In this document: in pieces, positions 31,237-41,884 of the stretch
How the letters are laid out: every line of letters starts with the position of its first letter
Position numbering within the stretch: position 1 is the first letter of the stretch
From: Endotrypanum monterogeii
Taxonomy: Eukaryota > Euglenozoa > Kinetoplastea > Trypanosomatida > Trypanosomatidae
Length of the DNA stretch: 64,000 nt
NCBI GenBank assembly: GCA_000333855.2
Contig: CM007340.1
Span: 37,632 to 101,631, forward strand
Reading direction: 5' to 3'
Translations under genes and position numbers: made by a program
The notes under the pieces: generated by a model
Databases searched by the model: none
Told to the model about the DNA's origin: nothing
What the model saw: only the letters and a program-made list of their open reading frames with translations

Positions 31237-31978
31237 GCGCTCGCGAAGGAGTGAAGGCAAGCAATAAGTCGCTCCCCGACAAGCAAAACGAATATGCCTA
31301 GGGCGAGTCTGGCACTCCAAAGCGAAAGGGAGATAACCGGCGTTCAAATAAAGAGATAACCGGCGTGCATACCCATGAATTACGTGCGTGTGTTATGTGT
31401 TCACCTCGCGAGTGCCTCGAAGAAACCTGTCTACCAGACACAGACCACGGAGGCAAGTGAGCAGGTGATACACAAAGAGAGGGCCACCTGCAATGCACAA
31501 TGGCAGCTCCACTGGGTAGTGCGTAATGTTTCGCACCAACCTGATTTTTAACTCCAGAGGTGTTCGGAATGAGGGAGGGAGGGGGGGAGGGGGGGGGGCC
31601 AGGGAATTCGGGTAAAGGAATACGCCACGAGGGCGGATAAAGGAGAATTTTTTTTTGTACGGAACTGACCCGCAGTGCAGTGCTCCGTACCGGCGCGTTC
31701 TCAGAACAGAATACATCCGATTCACTACTCCAGACAGATGCTTCCTTTTTTCTTTGTTTCTTTTTTTTTCTTCTTTATTTTGTGCAGCAGGAGGGAAAGA
31801 AAAAGGTGATGAGAAAGCAGATTTTATTCAAAATTGTCTGTACCGCAATCGACATACGATTTGCACGCCCCCAGCACACCACCCGGTCTATTTGTAGCAA
31901 ACAGAAGTGTCAACAGCGCCAACCCAAGACGCGAACGCACGACTCTCGATGTGGTTGGCTGAGGCGAGAGGGCGAGCG
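31237..31978. other. Spacer with G/C-rich pyrimidine tract
   Basis: On the minus strand 31572-31600 is almost all C/T (long C runs), a likely splice signal for the 854-aa gene. The remainder, including T-runs at 31649-31656 and about 31746-31780, is spacer and 3' UTR of the kelch gene. No gene is seen. Confidence 0.6.
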
Positions 31979-33235
31979 TTAGCCCCCAAGGTACTCGTGG
32001 AGTGCACACTTCGCACCGAGTGACAATGGAAACTCTCCTGCTCGCCAAGGCGATGAACATGCCTCGCGGCGCCCCCAGGCAGCTGCCCCAAGCCAGCGCG
32101 CTGATGTGTCCCGCAGTTTGAGGTCGCTCGAAAAGCCGAGCGGAAGCCGAAAGAGGTCCGCTGCGTAACTCCACGTGACGGCCACGTTCTCTGAAGGGAC
32201 CTCGCCGCCCAGAATAAACAACGAGGCCCTCGAGCACGTGTAGGCACAGCCGCTACGGGCTGAAGGACGCAAGTCACCAGCGACGCTCACCCTCTGCCAC
32301 ATTGCCACGTCATCCCCAACACGAATGCGCCATAAATCGCCATAGTAAAGGACTGAGCCCGGCTGATTCGCGTCCCCGCCGAAGACGTACGCGTAACCCT
32401 TGTGCATAGCAAGCGACGCGGCGTACCGGACACCCGGGCGCGGCGTCAGTGGATGATAAGAAACCCCACGCCATGTGTTGAGAACTGCGTTGTACTCGAA
32501 GAGGGAGTTCACATACCCGCGGTTGTGCGTGGGCACTCCTGCACCGGCCCCCTCCGCCTGGAACCCGCCGAAGATGTAAATAGAATCCCCTGACAGTGCA
32601 GAGCTGCAGCCACACAACGAAGGCATCAGAGCAGAATCGGATGTCGAGTCACCGTCTTGCGAGCAAATGGGTGCAAGATAGTGCCACACCTTGGTATAGA
32701 GATCCAGGTACAACACTGGGGTTTCTCTTGGCGCAGCGGGAGTACCCATAAGAACGTACATGCGACTATTGATCACGTGGGCATTGTGAAGACTACGAGC
32801 GCCAGGATACTCTGGGCCTGCTGGGGTACACTGCAGCACCGACCACCTCCATGCAACGAGATCAAGTTCTAGGACGTCATCGTACACGACTGGGCTGTGG
32901 AGATCCTGCCCACCATACACGATCATACTTTCCTTGTGGATCACAGAAGAATGGCAGAGTCGCGGAGACACCATATCGCTGTTCTCAGCGGCCCTATGCG
33001 ACCAGCGACGGCTCTCCATGTCGTAGACGTAAACATCATTTGAAAAGTGGTCGAGCGATCCGCCGCCGAATAAGATAAGATAGCGCTCTCGGTAGTCAAC
33101 AAGAGAATGGCAGCACCCCGCCGGCGGTATCACGCACGGCGTCAGGGGCGCGCGGTTTTTCGTAACACCTAACAGCCAGCCAAACTGAAAAGCGACGCTG
33201 CAATTAAGATCGCACGCACCACACGAGAGAAGCAT
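31979..33235 (-). CDS. Kelch-repeat beta-propeller protein
   Basis: The first ATG is at 33235 (418 aa); upstream sequence in frame begins at GTG and includes the A-run and splice acceptor, so it is not coding. Six kelch units can be counted, with their usual marks: YLILFGGG, MIVYGGQ, MYVLMG, IYIFGGF, AYVFGGD and LFILGGE, each followed by a conserved Trp or aromatic about 20-25 residues on. Six blades make one closed propeller. A short hydrophobic N-terminal stretch precedes it, and no BTB, F-box or other partner domain is present. Such stand-alone propellers serve as protein-protein platforms; the partner is unknown. Confidence 0.9.
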   Translation of the reverse strand: MLLSCGACDLNCSVAFQFGWLLGVTKNRAPLTPCVIPPAGCCHSLVDYRERYLILFGGGSLDHFSNDVYVYDMESRRWSHRAAENSDMVSPRLCHSSVIHKESMIVYGGQDLHSPVVYDDVLELDLVAWRWSVLQCTPAGPEYPGARSLHNAHVINSRMYVLMGTPAAPRETPVLYLDLYTKVWHYLAPICSQDGDSTSDSALMPSLCGCSSALSGDSIYIFGGFQAEGAGAGVPTHNRGYVNSLFEYNAVLNTWRGVSYHPLTPRPGVRYAASLAMHKGYAYVFGGDANQPGSVLYYGDLWRIRVGDDVAMWQRVSVAGDLRPSARSGCAYTCSRASLFILGGEVPSENVAVTWSYAADLFRLPLGFSSDLKLRDTSARWLGAAAWGRREACSSPWRAGEFPLSLGAKCALHEYLGG

Positions 33236-33252
33236 TAGCGGATCTAGAGTAG

Positions 33253-33312
33253 CTGCATGAGAGGGAAGTGGCGAAGGAGTGAGTTTTTTTTTTTTTAAGG
33301 GAGAGAGAGAAG
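33253..33312 (-). promoter_or_regulatory. Trans-splice acceptor of the kelch gene
   Basis: On the minus strand C/T-rich sequence at 33312-33299 and 33284-33259 is followed by GCAG with the G at 33253. The ATG at 33235 is 17 nt downstream, the first ATG after this site. An A12 run splits the tract. Confidence 0.55.
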
Positions 33313-35662
33313 ACTGTGCGTGAATGCTGCTCCACGAATCACAATGCACGACTCACACAGCAACACACCACCACCGGTAACTCGAGGGCGGGGAGTCGAC
33401 GTATGCGTGTACGTGAGTGAAACGAAAAAAAAAAAAGGCGCCTCGACAAAATGGGTGTTGCGGAACCGAAGAAATCAGTCGGGGTGAGGGAAGAGAAAAC
33501 GCCCTAACGGATGAGCAACAACGCTGACACAATTTGCACCCCTGCGGTACTTCCCCCATGGATCACAGTCGAGGTCAACCCGGATAGTATACGAACGTTT
33601 CTGCCGGCGTTGTGGCCTCAGAGAGAGAGAAAGGGAAGGAGAAGTGTTCCGTAGGAATATGAAAATTGGCCGGCGCGGGTGATATCTAGAAGAATGCAAG
33701 CATAGCAAAGCAAGAATATCTTTGTCCATACACATGGACAGCGATGTCGGCAAAGAGCAGGAGGAACCATGCTGACGGTGATGCAGATACGCGCACCCTC
33801 GTATGCATGGGAAGGTAGAGCGGAAAGAACCCCCCCCTCCCCCCATCCCTCTTCTTCTCTGTCCATTTTCAGCACCATTTGCAGTGACATAGCCAAAATA
33901 TAAAAGATTGGCGTTCGCAATGTCCGTGTCCTCAACGACAGTGCACTCTCGGGTGAGTTCTTCAGATACCTGTTGGTGCAGATCTCCTCCCTATCTCAGA
34001 CACCAATCCACTGTTGCCTCCATCATCTTTTTTTCGAGAAGCTCTCTTCATTCCGTCTTTCGTCGAATTATCATGTGTGGCTCAACCGCAATGGGAAGCA
34101 GCAAGAAGAAAATGAGTGTTTTGAGGATCCATACGAGAGCTCGGCCGGCCCCTTACCACGAATCTGTACATCCACAGAGTGTAGAGTTGTCCGTGAACCA
34201 AATATTTTTCCGATAGACTGTCGATTCTACCCTCGCATCCCACTTCATCGAAGTCATGAAGAGTACAGCGAACCATTGCCACACACACACACGCGCGCGA
34301 AACAAGAAAAAAAAAGGGAGAGGCGTGAAGGAAATGCAGCGTGCGAACACTTCGATAAAGAACTTATTGCGCACACCAGTATAGCTCATCGCCCCACGAA
34401 CGAACGCAGGGAACGGTGAAGTAGCAGAAGAATATACATATAAATGTTTATTCAAAGTGCTATTTGATCTCTTCAGGCAAACCTGCAGCACACTCCTGCA
34501 TCTAACGCAAGTCTCGCTGCCATGAGATGATGCACTTAGGGATTATGTAGCCGCGGTGAGGAGACCGTGTACGTGAGCGGAACTATACCCTGCCGAAAAT
34601 GGCGTACCAGCGAAATGTGGACTCGATTGAACTACGGGAGCGGTTTGTGTCTGCATCTGGAGGAGGTGAACCCGCTGTCGCCTTGTTTTTTTTTTTCTTG
34701 TGCCCTGCAGAGAACTAATGATCGCATCTCAGGGGAGAGGGGATTCCGTAGACGATCAACAGTGTCTGCACACAGCAAAGGGCTTCGATCGGAACTACGA
34801 AGTTCCCCTCTCTATCCCGGTCTAGAATGTTGAGCGCATATAAATGCCCCCAGTCCCCTTCCTACCCTCCTTCCTCCTCTTCTACGTTACTATCGCGAGC
34901 AGGTACAAAAATATTGCAGAGTGTGAAGTAAACCCCGCAATCTGATGCGTCGACAGTTACGCCCCAGGACGTCGCTAGCTCGACCTATAAGCATACAGTA
35001 GAAAACTCTGGTCAGGCGAGTCTCCGAGCATGAGAGGAGCCGTGATGCTCGCCGTGAGGGTGCACCTGTTACCAGTCCATGCGAACTCACTCGCGCAGGT
35101 CTATCACCATGCCTCTGAATAATTACAGCAGCTCGTTACGACTGCTAGGGAAAACGAAGAGTGGGGCATGGTAGCCCATAAACATACACGCCCCTCGACA
35201 CAAACACACCGCGCGTGGCCGTCTTGAAAACCTTCGCCTCTGAGAGCGAAGTAATATAAATATATCCACTAAGTTGTGTGAGATTAGAGTCCGTGCGAGA
35301 GACGATTCTGCAGCGGTCGACTTCCAGGTGAGCACCCCAGTCGCATGCTGTTCTGCAACCTACGACGCCCAAGACGATACGCGTGAAGGCTGCGAAATGG
35401 AGCAGCGGTATTTCACAAGAGTGGCTCGGTCACCGAGCACACAGCAGGAATGACCTCGACTTGTTTCCCACGCGCTTCCTCATGCCCTGGCCGACGAGAG
35501 TCTCCACGCTGTCGGCACGCGGGTGCTGTTCACGAAAGCCACATGGCCAAAAACTTCGACGAATACACGCGCCGATGAAGAGTGGTCCTCAGATTCAAAG
35601 GAGAGTGATATAATCGACCATGCCTGTGATGAAATAATATAGGTTGCTCTTTTTTTTTATCC

Positions 35663-35699
<37 letters not shown>

Positions 35700-36146
35700 G
35701 AGGAAGCACGAAGAACAGAAGTGAAATAAGAGAGGGAAAATGTGCATCGTCATTCGAAATAAGTACATGAAAGAACAAAAAAAAAAAAAACGAGGGGATT
35801 GGCTTCAGCGGGAGCCCCGCGTCTCCTGTCACTCCCTGCTGGCCAATGAATCGTAGCCGCCTCAGTTACACTTTGGCCAACTGCCGATACATGGAGGGGT
35901 CGTGTGGATTAGGACACGTCGTGAGGGTGTGGTGGAAACCTGAAGCGATCTTCTTTGATTTACGACCATTGCACTCTCAAAAATGTTCGAGGCATCTGTG
36001 AATGCTGCGCGAATGCAAGCAAGCGCGCAACCGTGAGAGATCAAGTGCATCCCAATCCGAGGTAGAAGTCGAGGGGGGGGGGGCCACAAACTGAAAGGCT
36101 ACACCACACAGCGCTGCTTCCTTCTCCCACTCCATCGGTGGGACTC
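33313..36146. other. 2.8-kb spacer, no gene recognised
   Basis: This is the longest unexplained stretch in the minus-strand unit. It contains a C/G-run at about 33829-33845, a (TG)n run at 35665-35698, T- and A-runs and, at about 34500-35600, over 1 kb of sequence that is not low-complexity. I found no long frame, no tRNA-like A/B boxes and no clear snoRNA C/D pairs. It is presumably the 3' UTR of the 950-aa gene and intergenic DNA, but the complex part has no explanation. Confidence 0.6.
35665..35698. repeat. (GT)n microsatellite
   Basis: Seventeen GT units about 450 nt downstream of the 950-aa gene's stop codon. Confidence 0.95.
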
Positions 36147-38999
36147 TCACAGGTTTCTGAGCACCTCCATTCGCTCGTAGTCGTCGTGAGCAGAGTGCAG
36201 CTGCGCCAGCCATCGCGGTGTGTTCTCGGGTATCCCCGGCACATCACCGACGCAGCGGCTCCAGACCGCCAGCTCCTCTAGAAGCTCCTGCTTCAGCTGC
36301 GCCTCGCATGCAGTGTCGTCCTCCTCACCAGCCTCGCTCGCTTCCCCGTCGCCGACCGCTGAGGAAAACATGTACTCCTGCCAGCGGGCGACGCAAAAAA
36401 CGAGGGTCTCAGTCAGACTCAGCGCTGTCACTTGACCACACTCGCAAAGCACTCGTCCACATCCAGCCAATGTGCGCACGCGTCGTGCCCCATCGGCGGC
36501 TGTAAAAGAAGGGTGTGACTGCAAGAGCCACTGCAGTAGTGCGTGAAAAGACGACGCAGTTACCGGCGATGCGGCGATCGGGCGAACAAAGCGTGGCTCT
36601 AATGCAGCGACAAGCTCGCGCGTCGAGGTGTTCTGGCTCTGTGGTCGAGAAAAGAAACGAGTAATACCCGCCAGCAGAAGTGTCGGCTGCATCTCAGCTG
36701 GCACCGCAACGGACAAATGCAAAAAACACATAAGCAGCTCAGGATGCTGGCCATGCCAGGAGTCCAGCAGCGCTGCGAGTGCTTCACCTGACCACTGACC
36801 GGCCTCGCATTGGGAGCGCGAGCGCTCCGCGAGGCAGCAGCACACCCGGGTCTCCATCGACTCGACCTCCTCCGCGGAGGACAGCTGCGCTACGCAATCA
36901 AGCACGTGTGCGAGCGTCTCGAGTGTGTTCAGACAAGAGGTCGTCGCGCCACCGGTAGCGAAAAGAATCGCCTGTGTATACGCGTCTTCGTGTTTGAGCT
37001 GGTCTATTGCGGTTTGAGGGAGCACAGCCACCCCGGCCTCAAGCAGTTTGACAAGCTCATCAGCGGCTGTGTGACGCAATAAAGCGGGCAACGATAAACC
37101 AGATGACAACGTTACACATCGCCAAAGAATCGTGACAAGCGGCCTGCTTTGGTCACGCAAGCGCGCCGCGCCATCTCGCCCAAGGCGGGCCGCAATGGCC
37201 AGCACCACGGCCGCAGACGCCCCCGCCACATCCATTATGGCGGCGATATGCCCGCTCGCACTCCCATCACCCCACAGCTCCTCACGCTCCTGGTATGTGG
37301 CCAGTGCATGTGTCAGCAGGTCCATCACGCGCACCGCGAGACTCCCCACCGCCCACCCCGAGGGTGAAGTTGAGGAGACGTAGCGTATGACGCAGCATCG
37401 AAGCAAAGCAGACTGCATCAGTAGAGATGCAGGACGCGCCGACTCCAGCCAAGTGAACGCTAAGCCCGGATCAACAATCACCAACACGAGTTGCTGGCCC
37501 GAATCAGAGGTCACTGCATTTATCTCATCAACGCTCAGCGCGCCAAGGAGGGACGTCAGACGCTCATATGTTGTGAAGGCAGAAAGCGGAACTTCTCCGT
37601 GGGAGACATTGTAGTCCTCCGCAGCACCGTCGGCGGCCCGTCGCCCAACGTACGCCGCGATACTTTCCCAGTCTTCCTTTGTAAAACCGCTGTGCGTCAG
37701 ACGAGCCGCCAACGCCTTCGTACATCCATGCAAAAACGAGCTCAGCTGGGCAACTGCAGCCGCCTTCTCGGTGTTCACTGTGCGTGTATCTTCAGTGAAG
37801 AAGGCGAAGTCATCTGGGTCATCATCGGGCTCCATCTGAGGTAATGGTGTGGGCTGCAGCGCCTGCGTCAAGGCACTGAGACCCTCGCACACGTGACACA
37901 CCGCAGTCGCTGGGGCTGCAGGGGACTGCAGGATCTGAGCCAGTTGATCGGCCGCAGACGAGAACAGTGTGAAGAGCGTTGTGTCATTCGGCTGCCCCGT
38001 TACAATCGCCTGCGTAGACGCCTCGAACGCAGCAGAGATGACGTGGCTGATCATCTCCCAGTCCACTGTGGCGGGGGACGAAGACGGACTGGGCTGCAAC
38101 ACCAACGGTAGAGCACTCATGAGGAGAGCCTTGGCAGGTGCGTTGACAGTGGTTTGGCAACGCAGTACGTTGCAAACCAAGCTCAACACGTCCTCTGGAC
38201 ATGTAGCCTGAGGGAAAGCCGCAGAGGCAGAGGCCCTGAGGCAGTGCAAACAGTACTGCCAGACGGTGCTTGCGGGCAGCGCCTCCCAGAACGTTGCCGC
38301 GACCTCCTGTGGTTCCCCGTACATTGCCTCCAAGAGAAATCGAACGGCAGTGTCAGTGACACGCACCAGCAGCGGCAAGTCCGCCTCGTCCCTGAGCGGA
38401 GACTCGAGAACCATGAGCAGGTGCTCCTGGATTTGACGGCGCTGAGTGGCACGCCTTATAGAGCCAATTGCCACACGGCGGTCAGCCAAGAGGTCAGTGA
38501 CTGCAGCAAAGGTTCGCAAAGCAATGCGGCTCTCTAGTTCAGACGAAGTATCACCGCCGCGTATCCAAGCATGTAGTCGTTCGGTAAGATGATCCTCCTG
38601 CGAGATGAGAAGACAGGCCACACACTGCGTGAGCTGCCGACATGCCGCCTCAACCGAAGCACCCCGAAGGGCCGTCACGTAAAGCTCCAAAAGCGCCTGC
38701 AACCCGGCCGGTCGTCGATCCAGAGGCTGTGCAAGACGGTCTAGTATCACCCGCACACAGAAGTACCTGTTCAAGACGCTCACATAAACGACGACCGCAG
38801 GGGACGCGTGGGTCGCGTACTCGTCCAGGGCCCATCGCAGCAGCTGCGGAGCTATTGTATCAACGGAGAGTGTTCCAGAAACGTCCAAGGAGTGATCGAT
38901 GGCGTACACCAACTCTTGGTTTGAGGCGGTGTCGCCGTCGGTGGTGAAGCGAAGAACAGCCGCCACTGCCGAGGTGGCGCTCGCATCGTGATCACGCAT
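36147..38999 (-). CDS. Large HEAT-like helical protein, possible importin-13/Mtr10-type karyopherin
   Basis: The product is 950 aa from an ATG. It is nearly all helix, with many pairs of amphipathic Leu/Ala-rich helices along its length, the look of a HEAT/ARM solenoid. Around 80-115 the succession ALLELYVTAL and LTQCVACLLIS resembles the third or fourth HEAT repeats of the Mtr10/transportin-3/importin-13 group, and an acidic patch follows near 385-405 (EPDDDPDDFAFFTED), as seen in karyopherin loops. The length of 950 aa also fits the family. No single diagnostic motif exists, so the solenoid is likely and the karyopherin call is tentative. A transport cargo cannot be inferred. Confidence 0.7.
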   Translation of the reverse strand: MRDHDASATSAVAAVLRFTTDGDTASNQELVYAIDHSLDVSGTLSVDTIAPQLLRWALDEYATHASPAVVVYVSVLNRYFCVRVILDRLAQPLDRRPAGLQALLELYVTALRGASVEAACRQLTQCVACLLISQEDHLTERLHAWIRGGDTSSELESRIALRTFAAVTDLLADRRVAIGSIRRATQRRQIQEHLLMVLESPLRDEADLPLLVRVTDTAVRFLLEAMYGEPQEVAATFWEALPASTVWQYCLHCLRASASAAFPQATCPEDVLSLVCNVLRCQTTVNAPAKALLMSALPLVLQPSPSSSPATVDWEMISHVISAAFEASTQAIVTGQPNDTTLFTLFSSAADQLAQILQSPAAPATAVCHVCEGLSALTQALQPTPLPQMEPDDDPDDFAFFTEDTRTVNTEKAAAVAQLSSFLHGCTKALAARLTHSGFTKEDWESIAAYVGRRAADGAAEDYNVSHGEVPLSAFTTYERLTSLLGALSVDEINAVTSDSGQQLVLVIVDPGLAFTWLESARPASLLMQSALLRCCVIRYVSSTSPSGWAVGSLAVRVMDLLTHALATYQEREELWGDGSASGHIAAIMDVAGASAAVVLAIAARLGRDGAARLRDQSRPLVTILWRCVTLSSGLSLPALLRHTAADELVKLLEAGVAVLPQTAIDQLKHEDAYTQAILFATGGATTSCLNTLETLAHVLDCVAQLSSAEEVESMETRVCCCLAERSRSQCEAGQWSGEALAALLDSWHGQHPELLMCFLHLSVAVPAEMQPTLLLAGITRFFSRPQSQNTSTRELVAALEPRFVRPIAASPVTASSFHALLQWLLQSHPSFTAADGARRVRTLAGCGRVLCECGQVTALSLTETLVFCVARWQEYMFSSAVGDGEASEAGEEDDTACEAQLKQELLEELAVWSRCVGDVPGIPENTPRWLAQLHSAHDDYERMEVLRNL

Positions 39000-40067
39000 T
39001 TATGTGCGCGCAGATCTTAAGAAATGTTACAAGACACAACACGCTTGAGAAGGAAAATTAGCAAACAAAGCAGCGAGAGACCAAAAACACTTTTTCTTTT
39101 TTTAGTGGCGAAGGCGCGCGCAGGGAAGGGTGCGAGGTAACTGCGGTGTTACATGGCGGAATGCACCGACACGCGACCCAAACCCGGAAATGGCCCCACG
39201 GTCGTCGTCGATTTGTAGAGCGCAACTCTGGAATTCGTAAGTAATCGGTAGAGAGCAGGTGACGGGGAAGAGACAACGAAAATTTCACGAAAAGAATCCT
39301 CGAAAAAAACAAAGGAAATATGTATGTATTTGTACGTATTGTGTGTGTGTATGTGTGTGTGTGTGTGTTGTGAAGGGAGGAGGGAGAGGGGAAGGGTTAC
39401 CATGACGATCAAGACCGTAAGTGGGGGAAGCAAAAGAGAGAGCGATGCGGGGCGGGAGTGCAGAGACACAAGAGTAGCCGTGGGGGGGGGGGACAAAGTG
39501 ATAAGGGAGGAAGCGAGAGATGAGAAAGTCAGTGCCCTCGGTCTGCAAAGAATTTCACCGGGTCGACAAGAGTTTCGTCTCCCACATCCATGATGCGACT
39601 GAGAACCTTTTTGCCCTCAGGGTATCCCGTAGGGTGGGGTGACCACATGCGTAGCAGGGATTGGGAGGGTGTGGAGGGAATCGGGAGACAAAGGCGCAGA
39701 GGAGGGGGGACAGGGGATCTTCGAGAACCCCTCATGGCACTGACAAGTCCTGATATCCACACCACACAAAACAAAATTGTATTTGGCGGCATCCATGACT
39801 GGGTGTTTGTGTGGCTATGAACCTTATTAGTGAAGACAACATGAATAACTGGGGTAACGAAGGAGAAACGAGAAAGACGACTGACACACACACACACACA
39901 GAAACACACACACACAAACACACTGCCGTCGCACAATACGAGTAGCAGGCACCTAGAGGTTTCTACAGTGAAGGCCTGGCATCATCCCATCACGTCATTC
40001 CTTTTTTTTCCCGCGGTGTGCCTTCATATCGGTCCGTGTGGCATTACGACCATCTCGGCCGCTTCCT
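39000..40067. other. Spacer with CA/TG tracts
   Basis: No gene is supported. TG-rich sequence lies at 39340-39369 and (CA)n at 39884-39920. The right end is the 3' UTR of the 199-aa gene. Confidence 0.6.
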
Positions 40068-40667
40068 CTATGAGCCATCCTGTGTGTAGATATACTTACC
40101 TTCCAGACGACGCTTCACCGCAGCCTTGCGCTTGCTATAAACGCCCTCCAACACAGACAAGCCAACCATCTCGTCTATCGCCTCCAACTCCTCCCTTCGC
40201 GCAGCCACGCTGTCAGAGTAACCGCGGTCTGGTGAGTAGTTGGGCCGTAAGTCATTTGGGTAGTAGTAGTCGAAGACAAGCGAGTGCGCGGTCAGATATC
40301 CGAGCACAGCAGAAAAAATGGCCCAATAATATTCCTTTGTTTCCGCACCCGCCTTGCCTTCACGGTCGCGCTGAGTTGCCTCCTCTTCTGCCTTTGCGGC
40401 CTGCTCATACTGCCCACGCTCCGTCAGCTTTCGCTTACGGTACGCCAACTCGTCACGGCTGCTGCGATGTGTAAGGGGATGATCTGTGAGTGTGTTGCTG
40501 TGCATCGAGTCTACGTAAAGAGAGGTGGGGGACTGCCGCATCTCAAAGATGACGTTGGTGCGTGCATCTAAAGAAGAAGCACCGACAGAGGAAGAGCTTC
40601 CAGTGGGGCCCTTAACACTGCTCAGCCCCGCCGCTGCCTTGGCGCAGAGAACGGCACACCGACGCAT
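40068..40667 (-). CDS. Small one-TM protein, probably mitochondrial
   Basis: The first ATG is at 40667 (199 aa); the frame before it begins at GTG. The first 18 residues (MRRCAVLCAKAAAGLSSV) are positively charged and Ala/Ser-rich, a good mitochondrial presequence. A charged helical segment (about 75-110) precedes one hydrophobic span near 113-132 (YYWAIFSAVLGYLTAHSLVF), followed by an aromatic/proline patch and a second charged helix. This layout fits an inner-membrane protein with soluble parts on both sides. I do not recognise a family. Confidence 0.7.
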   Translation of the reverse strand: MRRCAVLCAKAAAGLSSVKGPTGSSSSVGASSLDARTNVIFEMRQSPTSLYVDSMHSNTLTDHPLTHRSSRDELAYRKRKLTERGQYEQAAKAEEEATQRDREGKAGAETKEYYWAIFSAVLGYLTAHSLVFDYYYPNDLRPNYSPDRGYSDSVAARREELEAIDEMVGLSVLEGVYSKRKAAVKRRLEGKYIYTQDGS

Positions 40668-41634
40668 GCCCTGACGAATAACCGGCACGACGGGTGTGGA
40701 AAGAATGCTGCGCCAGTGGTGTATATAATGGATTCTTCCCTTTTGTGTGTCTCTGAAATCTCAAGAGAAGCTTAACAGCACACACACCCTTGTCCCGCGG
40801 TCGATGTCACGACGGCGGCAAGAATAGAGATATGCTCAGAAGCGTGCAAGAAAGCGCTAAGTGAGGACAAGTGAAAACAGCCACCAAGCCTCGTCCTGTT
40901 TCTTGTGACCACTGACTTCGGGGGAGGGGGGGGGCAGCTGTATAATCCCACCCGACACACACGCCACCTTTATCTCGTGCAGGCGTTCCCGAGTCAGAAT
41001 ACCAGCTGAACGAAGAGCGAGACAAGCAATATATGTATATATGTATATATGTATATATATATATGTGTGTGTGTGTGTGCAAAGATAGGTATCGGGGAAA
41101 TATCTAAGATATGTGACGGTGTGCGTGGAGGAAAGAAGGGAAGGAGAAAGTGAGAATCCTGGCTAGAAGGTTCACACAGAGGACACCACTGCAGGGGGTG
41201 GGGGGCGGTAAAGTCGATGCAGCAGCAGAAAAAAAGAAATCCGCCGGCATACATAACACATAAAATATGTGACAAAGGTACAAACTGAAGTAAGCAGTGT
41301 GAGGAAAACATGCACTCATAACTGCGGAGCGGTGATGATTTCTTCTCACTCTCACTCCCATTTCTCCCTCCCCCCCCCTTCACCCATGCATTAGTTTTTT
41401 TTTTTCCGGCGCGCCCTACTGGCGGCCACCGCAGACATGCTCGAGAAAACACGAGTGAGAGCCCAAAGCGTAGGACCTAGCACCCTCCAGTGCGTATATT
41501 ACGCGTATCTGAAAGTGTTTCTATAATGTCATTCATCCCTGGTGTATTTAGAAATCGTGTAATCAGAAGAAACAAAAAAAGAAACAACACAGGGAAGGAC
41601 GTCCAAGAAGGTAAAACACAGCCACAGCCACAGC

Positions 41635-41666
<32 letters not shown>

Positions 41667-41884
41667 CAGCATTACCGCTCGGAGAGAGAACGAAGGAGAC
41701 ACGGTACTTTCACTGCAACAGGAACTTCAGTCGCAGGCAAATCCACAGAGAGAAAGAGTTCAGCAGTGGTTTGAAAGGTGGAGCAGCACCAAGAACAGAC
41801 GACGAAAAAAAAAAAAAGCTATCGGTATGGCATCATGTCACTTCGCCATCATCATAACCCTTCCCTGCGTCCTCGGGCTTCACC
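40668..41884. other. Spacer with TATATG and CA repeats
   Basis: No gene is supported. It contains (TATATG)n grading into (TG)n at about 41030-41080, a C-run at about 41371-41380, and a CCACAG array leading into (CA)n at 41619-41663. It holds the 3' UTR of EMC10 and the splice signals of the 199-aa gene. Confidence 0.6.
41635..41663. repeat. (CA)n microsatellite
   Basis: About fourteen CA units, preceded by three CCACAG units, about 220 nt downstream of the EMC10 stop codon. Confidence 0.95.

Noticed and set aside
34890..35110. Possible snoRNA-like TGATG/CTGA pairs
   Set aside because: Boxes did not match the C/D consensus with suitable spacing, and no terminal stem was seen.
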